From Streptomyces alanosinicus (GTDB lineage: Bacteria; Actinomycetota; Actinomycetes; Streptomycetales; Streptomycetaceae), in the NCBI RefSeq assembly GCF_014650595.1, contig NZ_BMVG01000002.1, forward strand, positions 248,001 to 312,000: a DNA stretch of 64,000 nt, read 5' to 3'. The notes beneath the pieces are model-generated. The model worked only from the letters and a program-made list of their open reading frames with translations, made no database searches and was not told where the DNA came from. Made by a program: the position numbers and the translations under genes. Every line of letters starts with the position of its first letter. Position 1 is the first letter of the stretch. This document shows positions 33,313 through 41,295 of this stretch, one piece after another.

Positions 33313-33978
33313 TCACGGCCACAGCAGCTCCCGGCGCCAGCCGAACTCGGTGCTGCGGTACTCAAGTCGTACGTGCCGGCGGTCCGGGTCGCCCTGGAAG
33401 AACTCCACCGTCCGCGGCCGCAGCCGGTACAGGGTCCAGGTCGGGGACGGCTCGGCCGGGTTCTCGCGGGCCCGCTGCCAGGCGGCCTCGGACACCCGCC
33501 GCAGCTCGTCCAGCGAGGGCAGTTCCGCGCTCTGCCGGCCGGTGAGCGCCGCGGCCAGGGCACCCGTGGACCGGGCGTGCAGGTCCGCCTGGCTCTCCTC
33601 GGCCGGGGCCGCCGTCACCGGCCCGCGCAGCCGCACCTGGCGGCCCAGCACCGGCCAGTAGAAGACCAGGGCCGCGGACGGGTGGGCGGCCAGGGCCCGG
33701 CCCTTGCGGCTGGTGGCGTGCGAGGCGAAGGACCAGCCGCCCGCGTCGGCGCCGTGCAGCATCACGATCCGCGCGTCCGGCTCGCCCGCCTCGTCCACCG
33801 TGGCGAGCGACATCGTGTGCGGCTCCGGCTGCCCGGCCGCCACCGCGTCCGCGAACCAGCCGGTGAACAGCACCAGCGGCGTCGGCGGGGCGGTGTCCGG
33901 GTCGAAGGCGGGCAGCGTCGTCGTCTTCGCGTCCCACACCCGCAGCGACCTCAGCAGGGCCGGGAGATCAGTTCCCAT
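33313..33978 (-). CDS. pdxH: Pyridoxamine 5'-phosphate oxidase
   Basis: A 221-residue FMN enzyme that oxidises pyridoxamine or pyridoxine 5'-phosphate to pyridoxal 5'-phosphate. The split-barrel core (MSLATVDEAGEPDARIVMLHG, SHATSRKGRALAAHPSAALVFYW) and the PdxH C-terminal dimerisation region (TWTLYRLRPRTVEFFQGDPDRRH ending in RRELLWP) are present. Length is normal for PdxH. Start ATG 33978 encodes MGTDLPALLRSLRV. It lies 30 bp downstream of a second, shorter split-barrel protein gene in the same direction. It has no link to the catabolic regulon. Confidence 0.92.
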   Translation of the reverse strand: MGTDLPALLRSLRVWDAKTTTLPAFDPDTAPPTPLVLFTGWFADAVAAGQPEPHTMSLATVDEAGEPDARIVMLHGADAGGWSFASHATSRKGRALAAHPSAALVFYWPVLGRQVRLRGPVTAAPAEESQADLHARSTGALAAALTGRQSAELPSLDELRRVSEAAWQRARENPAEPSPTWTLYRLRPRTVEFFQGDPDRRHVRLEYRSTEFGWRRELLWP

Positions 33979-34008
33979 GCCCCCATGGTCACATCCGGCC
34001 CGGCGTGC

Positions 34009-34434
34009 TCACACCCGGCCGAGATCCGATGACACCCACCGCTCGGGACGCATGTGGACGACCACCTGCTCCCCGTGGTTCTTCCAGGCGAAGTCGACAT
34101 AGCCGGGCACCTTCTCGGCCGGCAGATAGCGGGCCGCGATCTCCCGCAGCTCCTCGATCGTCGCCGGGGTCGTACTGATCACCGGTCCCTCCACCGACAC
34201 GTACCGGATCGTCGGCTCCAGCCGGTCGACCATCAGCGTGAACCGGCCCGCCTCGCTGATCAGGCCGTACTTACGGGACTCCAGCCCCGTCATGATCCAT
34301 ACGTGTCCGCCGGGCTCGTACCCGTACCAGATCGGCACGCTGAGCGGCGCCCGCCCCGGGCCCGCGTCCACCGCCAGCGCGGCGATGTGCGGCTCGGCCA
34401 GGAACGCCTCTCGCTCTGCGCGGGTCAACGCCAT
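34009..34434 (-). CDS. PPOX-type (pyridoxamine-phosphate-oxidase-like) split-barrel protein
   Basis: A 141-residue split barrel of the PPOX family; these bind FMN or F420 and reduce small molecules. The core PHIAALAVDAGPGRAPLSVP IWYGYE and the WKNHGEQVVVHMRPERW C-terminal strand fit the F420/FMN-dependent subfamily. ATG 34434 has an AGGAGGAG ribosome site. It is separated from divergent corA by 213 bp with no other recognised gene. Cofactor and substrate are unknown. Confidence 0.88.
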   Translation of the reverse strand: MALTRAEREAFLAEPHIAALAVDAGPGRAPLSVPIWYGYEPGGHVWIMTGLESRKYGLISEAGRFTLMVDRLEPTIRYVSVEGPVISTTPATIEELREIAARYLPAEKVPGYVDFAWKNHGEQVVVHMRPERWVSSDLGRV

Positions 34435-34647
34435 GTCGGTCTCCTCCTGCGGTTCGTCCGTGGCCGGCGACAACAGCGGCCGGCACGGGCGGTCTTCCCG
34501 CCGGGCCCGCCGGCCGATCGGTTCCGGCCGGGCCGCGTCGTCCGTTCGGCGGCGGTCCCGCGGCGCACACGAGTGCCTCCGGGTGCGCGCCGGCCGGAGC
34601 GCGGGGACGCTCGGAGCCACGGGCTTCGGGACTGACGGTGAGGGGCG

Positions 34648-35622
34648 ATGATCGTAACGGTGGTGTCGATGCCAGAGGTGACGATCGCCCGCACGGATGT
34701 CGCGGACGCGGCCGGGCGGCTGGCCGCGGACCGCTTTCTGCTCGTCGACATCGAGCTGCCCGAGGAGGCGCCGGAGCCGGTGCCGCCGATCGCCGAGCAG
34801 CTGGGCCTGGACGCCGGGGAGCTGGACTGGCTCGGCGGACGGGACGAGCCCGCGCGGGCGGAGTTCCTGGGGGACCGGGCCGGTTTCGTCGTGCCCGTGG
34901 TCCACGGGGAGGAGATCGCGCACCTCCATGTGGTGGTGACCGAGCGGTTCCTGGTCTCCGTGCACCGGGGCCAGGCCGGGCTGGCGCGGGGCATCGGCGC
35001 GGCGCTGCGGCACGAGCGGCCCGACGACACGGTGGCCGTGCTCTTCCTCGTGCTCCAGGAGGCCCTGGCCACCTTCCGCCGGGCCGCGGTGCAGGCGCTG
35101 CTGCAGACCGAGGAGCTGGAGGACGACATGTTCGAGGACCGGCGTCCCGAGCAGGTCTACCGGCTGGCCCGGCTGCGCCGGCGCTCCGCCCTCCTGCACC
35201 ACGCGCTGCTGCCCTACCTCCAGGTGATCGACGAGATCCTCGCCCGCCGGATGATGAGCCCCGCCTTCCCCGAGCAGCGGCGCCAGGGCGCCGAGGCGTT
35301 CCAGACCGCCGGCCGGATGGTGCTCGCCGACATCGAGTCCCTCCAGGACGCCACCCGCCGGGCCTTCGCCAGTTACTCCTCGCTGGTGGCGGGGGAGCAG
35401 AACGGCGTGATCAACCGGCTTGCCATCGTGTCGGTGATCTTCCTGCCGCTGTCCTTCCTGACCGGGTTCTTCGGCATGAACTTCACCTTCCTGACGGACA
35501 AGCTGGAGACCAGGGACGAGTTCTGGCTGCTCGCCGTGGGCCTGCAGGCGATCATCCTGCTCGTCTCCCTCTACGTCCTGCACCGCACCCGCATCTGGCG
35601 CAGCCTGCGGGACTCGGACTAG
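34648..35622 (+). CDS. CorA-family magnesium/divalent cation transporter
   Basis: A 324-residue CorA-type channel: a long cytoplasmic N-terminal alpha/beta domain (1-255) followed by two C-terminal membrane helices with the hallmark GMN signature in FFGMNF at the end of helix 1 and a basic C-terminal end. It forms pentamers for Mg2+ or Co2+ entry, or Zn2+ efflux in the ZntB-like branch. Start ATG 34648 follows GAGGGGCG. Its TAG stop (35620-35622) is part of the CTAG abutting a MITE end. Confidence 0.92.
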   Translation: MIVTVVSMPEVTIARTDVADAAGRLAADRFLLVDIELPEEAPEPVPPIAEQLGLDAGELDWLGGRDEPARAEFLGDRAGFVVPVVHGEEIAHLHVVVTERFLVSVHRGQAGLARGIGAALRHERPDDTVAVLFLVLQEALATFRRAAVQALLQTEELEDDMFEDRRPEQVYRLARLRRRSALLHHALLPYLQVIDEILARRMMSPAFPEQRRQGAEAFQTAGRMVLADIESLQDATRRAFASYSSLVAGEQNGVINRLAIVSVIFLPLSFLTGFFGMNFTFLTDKLETRDEFWLLAVGLQAIILLVSLYVLHRTRIWRSLRDSD

Positions 35623-35648
35623 GGCGTGTTGCGAAAGTCCCGCCTGCC
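35619..35648. mobile_element. Solo left end of MITE-like element 1 family
   Basis: The corA stop is followed by the same 20-bp terminus as element 1 (GGGCGTGTTGCGAAAGTCCC, 35622-35641) plus eight further shared bases (CGCCTGCC). No matching right end is found before the tetR gene at 35696, so this is a deletion remnant. Confidence 0.8.
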
Positions 35649-35695
35649 AGGGCACCAGGCCGGACCAGGTCCTGTCGGCAAAACCCGCGTATCGG

Positions 35696-36274
35696 TCAGA
35701 CCTTGGCGAGCCGGTCCATCAACAGCTCCACCCTGCGCTCGGTGTACTCCGGCGGCATCCGTCCCGTCCGGGTCAGGGTCGCGATGCCGTGCAGGCACGC
35801 CCAGAACACCTCGGTGAACAGCGCCGGGTCGACGCCGTCCCCGGCGACCTCGCCCAGGCTCTCCAGCAGCGCGGCAAAGGCGTCCTTCAGCGGCTCCGGG
35901 GTGTCCTCCCGCGCGAACGCGAGGCCGCCGTCGAGCTGGAACATGGCGTCGTAGACCGCCGGGTTGCGTGCGGCGAAGTCGAGGTAGGCGCGCGCGAGGG
36001 CGGCGACCCGCTCGCGCGGGCCGTCCACGGTGGCGGTCGCGGCCCGCACCGCCGCGGCCATCTCTGTGGCGCCCTGGAGGGCGACGGCGCCGATGATCTC
36101 GCGCTTGCCGCGGAAGTGGCCGTAGAGGACGGGCTGGCTGTACTCGATGCGCTCGGCGAGCCGGCGGGTGGTGACCGCGTCCCAGCCCTGCTGCTCGGCG
36201 AGTTCGCGGGCCGTCGCCACGATGAGGCGCTCGCGCTCCGCCCGTTCGCGCTGCTTGCGTTCCTGTACCGACAT
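35696..36274 (-). CDS. TetR-family regulator of the adjacent DUF1772 gene
   Basis: A 192-residue TetR protein with an N-terminal HTH (VTTRRLAERIEYSQPVLYGHF, about 38-58) and a C-terminal ligand/dimer domain with TetR_C-like PAVYDAMFQLDGGLAF. Start ATG 36274 (MSVQERK) was chosen; upstream codons are unsupported. It is divergent from a DUF1772 membrane protein, and the 91-bp space between contains two CTAGC-N3-GCTAG palindromes, a typical autoregulatory pair. It is therefore not a good candidate for the CTGAC-N5-GTCAG regulator. Confidence 0.94.
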   Translation of the reverse strand: MSVQERKQRERAERERLIVATARELAEQQGWDAVTTRRLAERIEYSQPVLYGHFRGKREIIGAVALQGATEMAAAVRAATATVDGPRERVAALARAYLDFAARNPAVYDAMFQLDGGLAFAREDTPEPLKDAFAALLESLGEVAGDGVDPALFTEVFWACLHGIATLTRTGRMPPEYTERRVELLMDRLAKV

Positions 36275-36284
36275 GATTCGTATC

Positions 36285-36348
36285 CTAGCACCGCTAGACA
36301 ATCGAGCGGTGGCAGGTCTAGCGTTGCCTCATCGGCTAGCAATGCTAG
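36285..36348. promoter_or_regulatory. Two CTAGC-N3-GCTAG palindromes, TetR operators
   Basis: CTAGCACCGCTAG (36285-36297) and CTAGCAATGCTAG (36336-36348) are perfect 5-bp-arm repeats flanking a third half-site (TCTAGCGTTGC). CTAG is rare in Streptomyces, so three in 64 bp stand out. They should bind the TetR protein encoded alongside. Confidence 0.8.
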
Positions 36349-36365
36349 AAATCGGGAGGGTCATC

Positions 36366-36812
36366 ATGCTCAACGCACTTCAGGTCGTCACCACCGTGGT
36401 CGTCGGTCTGATGGTGGGGGTGGAGTTCTCCGTCGCCTTCGTCATGAACCCGATCTTCAACGCCCTCCCGGAGGACAGCGACCAGCAGGCCCGCTCCCAC
36501 GGGGGCCGGATGCTCGGCGCCGTGATGCCGGTCTGGTACATCGGCTCACTCGTCCTCGTCGCGATCTGGACCGTCGCCGGATGGCACCACCACGGCACCG
36601 GCCTCGTCGTCACCGCCGCAGCGCTGCTGCTCCTCAGCGTGATCATGTCGGTCCTGCTGCTCGTCCCGATCAACAACCGGGGCAGGACCTGGACCCCCGA
36701 CAACCGGCCTGCCGACTGGAAGCAGCAGATGAAGCGCTGGGACCGCTACCACTACGTCCGCGTCGCCGTCATCATCGCCGCCTTCACCCTGCTGGTCGCC
36801 GCCCTCGTCTGA
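36366..36812 (+). CDS. DUF1772-family membrane protein
   Basis: A 148-residue protein with four predicted helices (about 6-28, 50-72, 76-98, 128-147) and the anthrone-oxygenase/DUF1772-like pattern, including VEFSVAFVMNP and the RWDRYHYVR segment. Some relatives take part in oxygenation in natural-product pathways; most are uncharacterised. Start ATG 36366 follows CGGGAGGG. It is regulated most likely by the divergent TetR. A low-complexity CCCGGCCC-rich spacer follows. Confidence 0.88.
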   Translation: MLNALQVVTTVVVGLMVGVEFSVAFVMNPIFNALPEDSDQQARSHGGRMLGAVMPVWYIGSLVLVAIWTVAGWHHHGTGLVVTAAALLLLSVIMSVLLLVPINNRGRTWTPDNRPADWKQQMKRWDRYHYVRVAVIIAAFTLLVAALV

Positions 36813-36919
36813 GCCCCGTGGGGCGAGGCACCGCCAGGCCCGCCCCGGCCCGGCCCGCCCCGGCCCGTTCGAGGCCCGCCTCGCGCGGACCCCGGGGCGC
36901 TCGGACCACGGCTGTCCGC

Positions 36920-38089
36920 TCAGCGGGCCAGGACCATGGTCGCGGAGGAGCAGAACCAGCCGCCCGTCCCGGAGGCCACGCCCAGCCTCGGCGGCTGACC
37001 GTCCCGGGCCCGGACCTGCCGCTGCCCGGCCTCTCCGCGCAGTTGTCGCACCGCCTCGACCAGCAGGAACAGCCCCCGCATCCCGGGGTGTTGGGCGGAG
37101 AGGCCGCCGCCGTCCGTGTTCACCGGCAGGTCCCCGCCGCGCACCAGCAGCCGGCCCTTCTCCACGAACGCCCCGCCCTCGCCCTTCCCGCAGAACCCCA
37201 GGTCCTCCAGCGTCACCAGGGTCATATAGGTGAAGGCGTCGTAGATCTCCGCGAAGTCGATCTCCTGGGGCCCCACCCCGGCCCGCTCGAAGGCCAGCCG
37301 ACCGCTCACCGCCGCCGGGGACACGGTGAAGTCCCGCCACTCGGACATCGCCGCGTGCGAGACGTGCTCGCCGGTACCGAGGATCCAGACGGGGGCCGTA
37401 CGGCAGTCCCGTACGTACTCCTCGGCGGCCAGCAGCACGGCCGCTCCGCCGTCGGAGCGCAGACAGCAGTGCAGCTTGGTGAAGGGGTCGGCGATCATCG
37501 GGCCGGCCAGGACGTCGTCGACGGTGACCGGGTCCCGGAACATCGCCTCCGGGTTCAGCGCCGCGTTGGCCCTGGCCTGGACCGCCACCTGCGCCAACTG
37601 CTCGATGGTCGTCCCGTGTTCGATCATGTGCCGGCGGGCCGCCATCGCGTACTTGGCGATCAGCGTGTGGCCGTAGGGGACCTCGAACTGGAGGGGGCCG
37701 CGGGCGCCGAAGGAGAGGTCGCCGGTCCTCCTGCCCGCCTTGATGTCGGCGCGGGCGGTGGAGCCGTAGACGAGGAGGACGGCTTCGGCGTGGCCCGCCG
37801 CGATCGCGTCCGCCGCGTGCGCCGCCATGACCTCCCAGGTCGAGCCGCCGACCGAGGTGGAGTCCACCCAGGTGGGGCGCAGGCCCAGATACTCGGCCAC
37901 CTCCACGGGGGCGAGTGTGCCGAGGCCGGCCGAGGCGAAGCCGTCGACCACGGCGCGGTCCAGACCGGCGTCCGCGAGGGCGCGGCGGGCCGCCTGTGCG
38001 TGCAGGGCGTACGCGGTGGCGTCGTCGACGCGCCCGCAGTCGGAGAGGGCCACACCGACCACGGCGACTTTCCGGCTTCCGCGACTCAT
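36920..38089 (-). CDS. Thiolase-like lipid-transfer protein (SCP-x/Ltp2-type)
   Basis: A 389-residue thiolase-fold protein. It has the family landmarks VGVALSD, SVGGSTWEVMAAHAADAIAAG, EIYDAFTYMTLVTLEDLGFCG, KGEGGAFVEKG and VNTDGGGLSA, and it lacks the usual thiolase nucleophile context. Ltp2-type members act as retro-aldolases with a DUF35 partner to remove side-chain units from steroid CoA esters; that is the best family-based guess. Start ATG 38089 follows GGGGGAGGAGCC. It is divergent from an acyl-CoA dehydrogenase operon across operator O8. No DUF35 gene is adjacent, but one lies at 31968. Confidence 0.9.
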   Translation of the reverse strand: MSRGSRKVAVVGVALSDCGRVDDATAYALHAQAARRALADAGLDRAVVDGFASAGLGTLAPVEVAEYLGLRPTWVDSTSVGGSTWEVMAAHAADAIAAGHAEAVLLVYGSTARADIKAGRRTGDLSFGARGPLQFEVPYGHTLIAKYAMAARRHMIEHGTTIEQLAQVAVQARANAALNPEAMFRDPVTVDDVLAGPMIADPFTKLHCCLRSDGGAAVLLAAEEYVRDCRTAPVWILGTGEHVSHAAMSEWRDFTVSPAAVSGRLAFERAGVGPQEIDFAEIYDAFTYMTLVTLEDLGFCGKGEGGAFVEKGRLLVRGGDLPVNTDGGGLSAQHPGMRGLFLLVEAVRQLRGEAGQRQVRARDGQPPRLGVASGTGGWFCSSATMVLAR

Positions 38090-38132
38090 GAAGGGCTCCT
38101 CCCCCTGGGCATATCGCTGCGGCCCTCCTAAT

Positions 38133-38147
38133 ATGACGCACCGTCAG
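38133..38147. promoter_or_regulatory. CTGAC-N5-GTCAG operator O8
   Basis: ATGACGCACCGTCAG (first base mismatched) lies between the divergent thiolase-like gene (start 38089) and the acyl-CoA dehydrogenase gene (start 38164). Confidence 0.7.
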
Positions 38148-38163
38148 ATATGGAGGGAAGGCC

Positions 38164-39399
38164 ATGGACACGCGCCTCACCGCCGAGCAGGACGAGATCC
38201 GCCGCACCCTGCGCGAGCTGCTGCACAAGCGGTGCGGCCCGGCGGAGCTGCGGACCGCCGTCGACAGCCCCGCCGGGCACGACCCCCTTCTGTGGTCCGC
38301 GCTCGCCGACCCGCTCGGCCTGCCGGGGCTCGCCCTGCCCGAGCGGTACGGCGGTGTCGGCTGCTCGGTGACCGAGCTGGCCCTCGCCTGCGAGGAGACC
38401 GGCCGGGCACTCGCCCCCTCCCCGCTGCTGGCCACGTCCGTCCTCGTCGCCCCGCTGGTCCTCGCCCTCGGGACGGACGCGCAGCGCGCGGAGCTGCTGC
38501 CCCGGCTGGCGGCCGGCAGCTGCACCGCAGCGCTTGCCGTCACCGCCCCCTCCCTCACCACCGCGCTCGCGCTGACCTGCGACAACGAGGCGTTCAGCGC
38601 CGGTGGCGGGCGGGCCGGCGGGGTCCAGGCGCGGCGGGCGGAGAGCGGCTGGCTGCTGTACGGGCAGGTCGACCAGGTGCTGGACGGGCACAGTGCGGGG
38701 CTGCTGCTCGTCGCCGCGCACACCGGGGGCTTCGCCCGGGCCCGGACCCGGCTCTTCCTGGTCGCGGGGGACGCGCCCGGTGTCGTACGGACCCGGCAGA
38801 CCGCGCTCGACGCGACGCGTCCGCAGGCACGGGTCCAACTCCGGGACGTGCGCTCCGAGTTGCTGGGCGAGGAGGAGGCCGACGTGCTCCCCGCGCTCGC
38901 CGCGCTCGGTGACCGCGTTGCCGCGGTGCTCGCCTGCGAGGCCGTCGGGGCGGGTGACCGGGTGCTGGAGCGGACCGTGGAGTACGTTGGGCAGCGCGAG
39001 CAGTTCGGCCGGCCGATCGGCTCCTTCCAGGCGGTCAAGCACCGGCTGGCCGATGTGTATGTGGCGGTGCAGGCGGCACGGTCGGCGGCGTACTACGCGG
39101 CGTGGGCCGCCGCCTCGGCCCCGCCGTCGGCGGCTTCCGGCCCGCGCTCGACGCTCGCCCCGGCACATGGAGAGCGGGTCGGGGGGCTCGCGCTCGCCCA
39201 GGCGTTGGAGGCACTGCGGGGGGCCGCGGCCGAGGGGATCCAGTTGCACGGGGGGATCGGGTTCACCTGGGAGCACGAGGCGCAGCTGTATTTCAAGCGG
39301 GCGGCCGGGGACGAGCTGCTGTTCGGGCCGGTGCACCGGCTGCGGGACCGGGCCGCGGAGGTCGCCGGTCTCTTCGCGGGCGGCGAGGCGGCCGTCTGA
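38164..39399 (+). CDS. Acyl-CoA dehydrogenase
   Basis: A 411-residue FAD acyl-CoA dehydrogenase. It resembles the beta-type protein at 12170 in its N-terminus (LTAEQDEIRRTLRELLHKRC) and C-terminus (QREQFGRPIGSFQAVKH, LHGGIGFTWEHEAQLYFKRA), but keeps a complete middle domain. Start ATG 38164 follows GGAGGGAAGG. It overlaps the F420-type reductase gene as TGATG. It may pair with the alpha-type enzyme at 16730, though they are far apart. Confidence 0.93.
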   Translation: MDTRLTAEQDEIRRTLRELLHKRCGPAELRTAVDSPAGHDPLLWSALADPLGLPGLALPERYGGVGCSVTELALACEETGRALAPSPLLATSVLVAPLVLALGTDAQRAELLPRLAAGSCTAALAVTAPSLTTALALTCDNEAFSAGGGRAGGVQARRAESGWLLYGQVDQVLDGHSAGLLLVAAHTGGFARARTRLFLVAGDAPGVVRTRQTALDATRPQARVQLRDVRSELLGEEEADVLPALAALGDRVAAVLACEAVGAGDRVLERTVEYVGQREQFGRPIGSFQAVKHRLADVYVAVQAARSAAYYAAWAAASAPPSAASGPRSTLAPAHGERVGGLALAQALEALRGAAAEGIQLHGGIGFTWEHEAQLYFKRAAGDELLFGPVHRLRDRAAEVAGLFAGGEAAV

Positions 39400-39878
39400 T
39401 GGCCGGCCTCGGTGTGCGCCTCGTGCAGCGGATGTCGTCCACCCGCGCCTTCGCGAAGGTCGCCCCGCACATGATCCCCGCGCTCGACCGGGGCGTGCAC
39501 CGCCTGACCGGCGGCCGGATCCTGCTCAGCGCCCGGATGCTGCCCGGCGTGATCCTCACGTCCACCGGCGCCCGCAGCGGACAGCCCCGCCGTACCCCGC
39601 TCGCGTGCATGCCGGAGAAGGACGGCGGGACCTGGCTCCTGGTCGGCTCCAACTTCGGGCGGACCGGGCACCCCGCCTGGACCCACAACCTGCTGTCCCA
39701 CCCCGAGGCCTCGATCAACTGGCGGGGACGGGACATCCCGGTCACGGCCCGGCTGCTCACCGGCGAGGAGCGGGCCGCCGCCTGGGCCGCACTCCTGCTC
39801 TTCTGGCCCCCGTACGCCACGTACCAGTCCCGGGTGACACGCCGGCTCCGCCTGTTCCGGCTCACCGAAGCGCCCTGA
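39399..39878 (+). CDS. Deazaflavin (F420)-dependent nitroreductase-family protein
   Basis: A 159-residue split-barrel protein of the DDN/FQR family. It shows the segments RTPLACMPEKDGGTWLLVGSNFG, HPAWTHNLLSHPEASINWRG and a late FWPPYATYQSRVTRRLRLFRL, typical of this family, which uses F420H2 to reduce quinones or nitro compounds. Start ATG 39399 overlaps the dehydrogenase stop, so they share an operon and operator O8. With the LLM proteins at 57370 and 59546 it suggests F420-linked steps in the pathway. Confidence 0.92.
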   Translation: MAGLGVRLVQRMSSTRAFAKVAPHMIPALDRGVHRLTGGRILLSARMLPGVILTSTGARSGQPRRTPLACMPEKDGGTWLLVGSNFGRTGHPAWTHNLLSHPEASINWRGRDIPVTARLLTGEERAAAWAALLLFWPPYATYQSRVTRRLRLFRLTEAP

Positions 39879-39925
39879 AGGGGCGCGGGGAACTGCGCGA
39901 CCAGCCCCAACGCACCCGCACCCGA
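39878..39925. repeat. Dispersed intergenic repeat with terminator-like hairpin
   Basis: The sequence from gaaggggcgcggggaactgc to ccaacgcacccgcac after the DDN-type gene matches a repeat family I recall as very common downstream of Streptomyces genes. It lies between two convergent genes and probably serves as a transcription end. Confidence 0.5.
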
Positions 39926-39938
39926 AAAACAGCCGAAC

Positions 39939-40598
39939 TCACAACGTGGCCAGGCGCTCCGCCAGGAGAACCGCTCCGATTCCCAGCATCGCCGCCCCCG
40001 ACGTCCTCGTCACCGCCCGAGCCGCCGCGGGCCGCGCGGACAGCAGTGCGCGGGCCAGGACGCCGACCGTGAGGTACACCGCCGCGCAGCACGCCATGTG
40101 CAGCAGCCCCAGTGCCGCCGTCTGGGCGGGGACGGGCAGGTGGGGGCCGTGGAGGGTGAGGAACTGGGGGAGGACGGAGAGGTAGAGCAGCAGGCCCTTG
40201 GGGTTCAGGCCGCTGATCGTCGCGCCGCGCAGGAAGAGCCGCCCCTCGCCGGACCGGCCGGACCGGCCGGAGTGCCCGGACCGGCCGGACTGCGTGGCGG
40301 CCTCGTCCGGGCCCGGGATCGCCGGGCGGCGCAGCACGCTCCAGCCCAGCCAGAGGAGATAGCCCGCGCCGGCGACCGTCAGGGCCGTCAGAAGCTTCGG
40401 GGAGCCCGCCACCAGGACCGCGAGGCCCGCTGTCGCCAGGACGGTGTGCAGGGCGTAGCCGGAGACCAGGCCGGCCACCGCGCGCGGCACCGAGCGGCCG
40501 CGCAGCGCGGTCGCGATGACATACGCCCAGTCGGCGCCCGGCACACACACCAGCAGCAGGTCCACGGCGAGGAAGGAGAAAAGGAGTCCCGAGTCCAT
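39939..40598 (-). CDS. LysE/RhtB-family exporter
   Basis: A 219-residue amino-acid-efflux permease with about six hydrophobic helices. The N-terminal LysE motif region (VPGADWAYVIATALRGRS) is present. A Gly/Arg/Ser-rich loop of GRSG repeats occupies about residues 106-120, followed by LFLRGATISGLNPKGLLLYLS. Start ATG 40598 follows GGAGTCCC-type purines; the frame is open 28 codons upstream into the divergent Lrp promoter. It is paired with the Lrp/AsnC regulator 82 bp away, the classical amino-acid exporter arrangement. Confidence 0.92.
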   Translation of the reverse strand: MDSGLLFSFLAVDLLLVCVPGADWAYVIATALRGRSVPRAVAGLVSGYALHTVLATAGLAVLVAGSPKLLTALTVAGAGYLLWLGWSVLRRPAIPGPDEAATQSGRSGHSGRSGRSGEGRLFLRGATISGLNPKGLLLYLSVLPQFLTLHGPHLPVPAQTAALGLLHMACCAAVYLTVGVLARALLSARPAAARAVTRTSGAAMLGIGAVLLAERLATL

Positions 40599-40680
40599 AT
40601 CGGGGACATTAGGCGCGATTGGCCCGAAAGTGTTTCCGAAGTTTGCCCATGATCCGAAGTTCTGGGGGAGAATCTTCCCC

Positions 40681-41133
40681 ATGGACGACGTGGACCGGAA
40701 AATCCTTGCCGAGCTTCAGCAGGACGGGCGGCTGACCGTGACCGAGCTGGCCGCCCGGGTGCGCCTGAGCGTCTCGCCCTGTCACCGCCGGCTGCGCGAG
40801 CTGGAGCGCTCCGGGGCCATCCAGGGATACCGGGCCGTGGTGGACGCGGGCGCCCTCGGGCTGAACTTCGAGGCGCTGGTCTTCGTGTCCATGCGGCAGG
40901 AGGACCGGGACACGGTCGCCGAGTTCGAGCGGGCGGTCGGCGAGCTGGAGCACGTCCTCGACGCCCAGCGGCTGTTCGGCGAGCCCGACTATCTGCTGCG
41001 TATCGCCACCGCCGACCTCGCGGCCTTCCAGCGGCTGTACGACGAGCGCCTCGCGACCCTGCCCGGGGTGCAGCGACTCACCTCGACGCTGGTGATGAAG
41101 CACGTCGTACGGGACCGTCCGCTGCCCGCATGA
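40681..41133 (+). CDS. Lrp/AsnC-family regulator
   Basis: A 150-residue regulator with an N-terminal HTH (DRKILAELQQDGRLTVTELA ... HRRLRELERSGAIQGYRAVVD) and a C-terminal RAM/ACT ligand domain (about 65-140) with the GEPDYLLRIATADLAAF motif. It likely senses an amino acid and controls the divergent LysE exporter. Start ATG 40681 is preceded by GGGGGAG. A long hairpin follows the gene. Confidence 0.95.
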   Translation: MDDVDRKILAELQQDGRLTVTELAARVRLSVSPCHRRLRELERSGAIQGYRAVVDAGALGLNFEALVFVSMRQEDRDTVAEFERAVGELEHVLDAQRLFGEPDYLLRIATADLAAFQRLYDERLATLPGVQRLTSTLVMKHVVRDRPLPA

Positions 41134-41157
41134 GCGCGTATGAGTGCGCATAGCGGC

Positions 41158-41202
41158 GCAGGCGGTGGCTCGACCGCGCGATGCGGGTCAACCACCGCCT
41201 GC
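41158..41202 (+). terminator. Hairpin terminator of Lrp gene
   Basis: Perfect 11-bp arms GCAGGCGGTGG (41158-41168) and CCACCGCCTGC (41192-41202) enclose a 23-base loop, 24 bp after the Lrp stop. Three 11-bp CGGGGAGAGCC repeats follow at 41229-41261. Confidence 0.6.
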
Positions 41203-41295
41203 CAGACAGGACTTGGGGCCAGGAAATCCGGGGAGAGCCCGGGGAGAGCCCGGGGAGAGGCCGGAGAGGAGCCGGGAAAAAGGAGAGGCGCTTGC

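Noticed and set aside
36546..39038. Open frame of over 800 codons on the minus strand across DUF1772, thiolase-like and acyl-CoA dehydrogenase genes
   Set aside because: It crosses three real genes out of frame and shows no family similarity.
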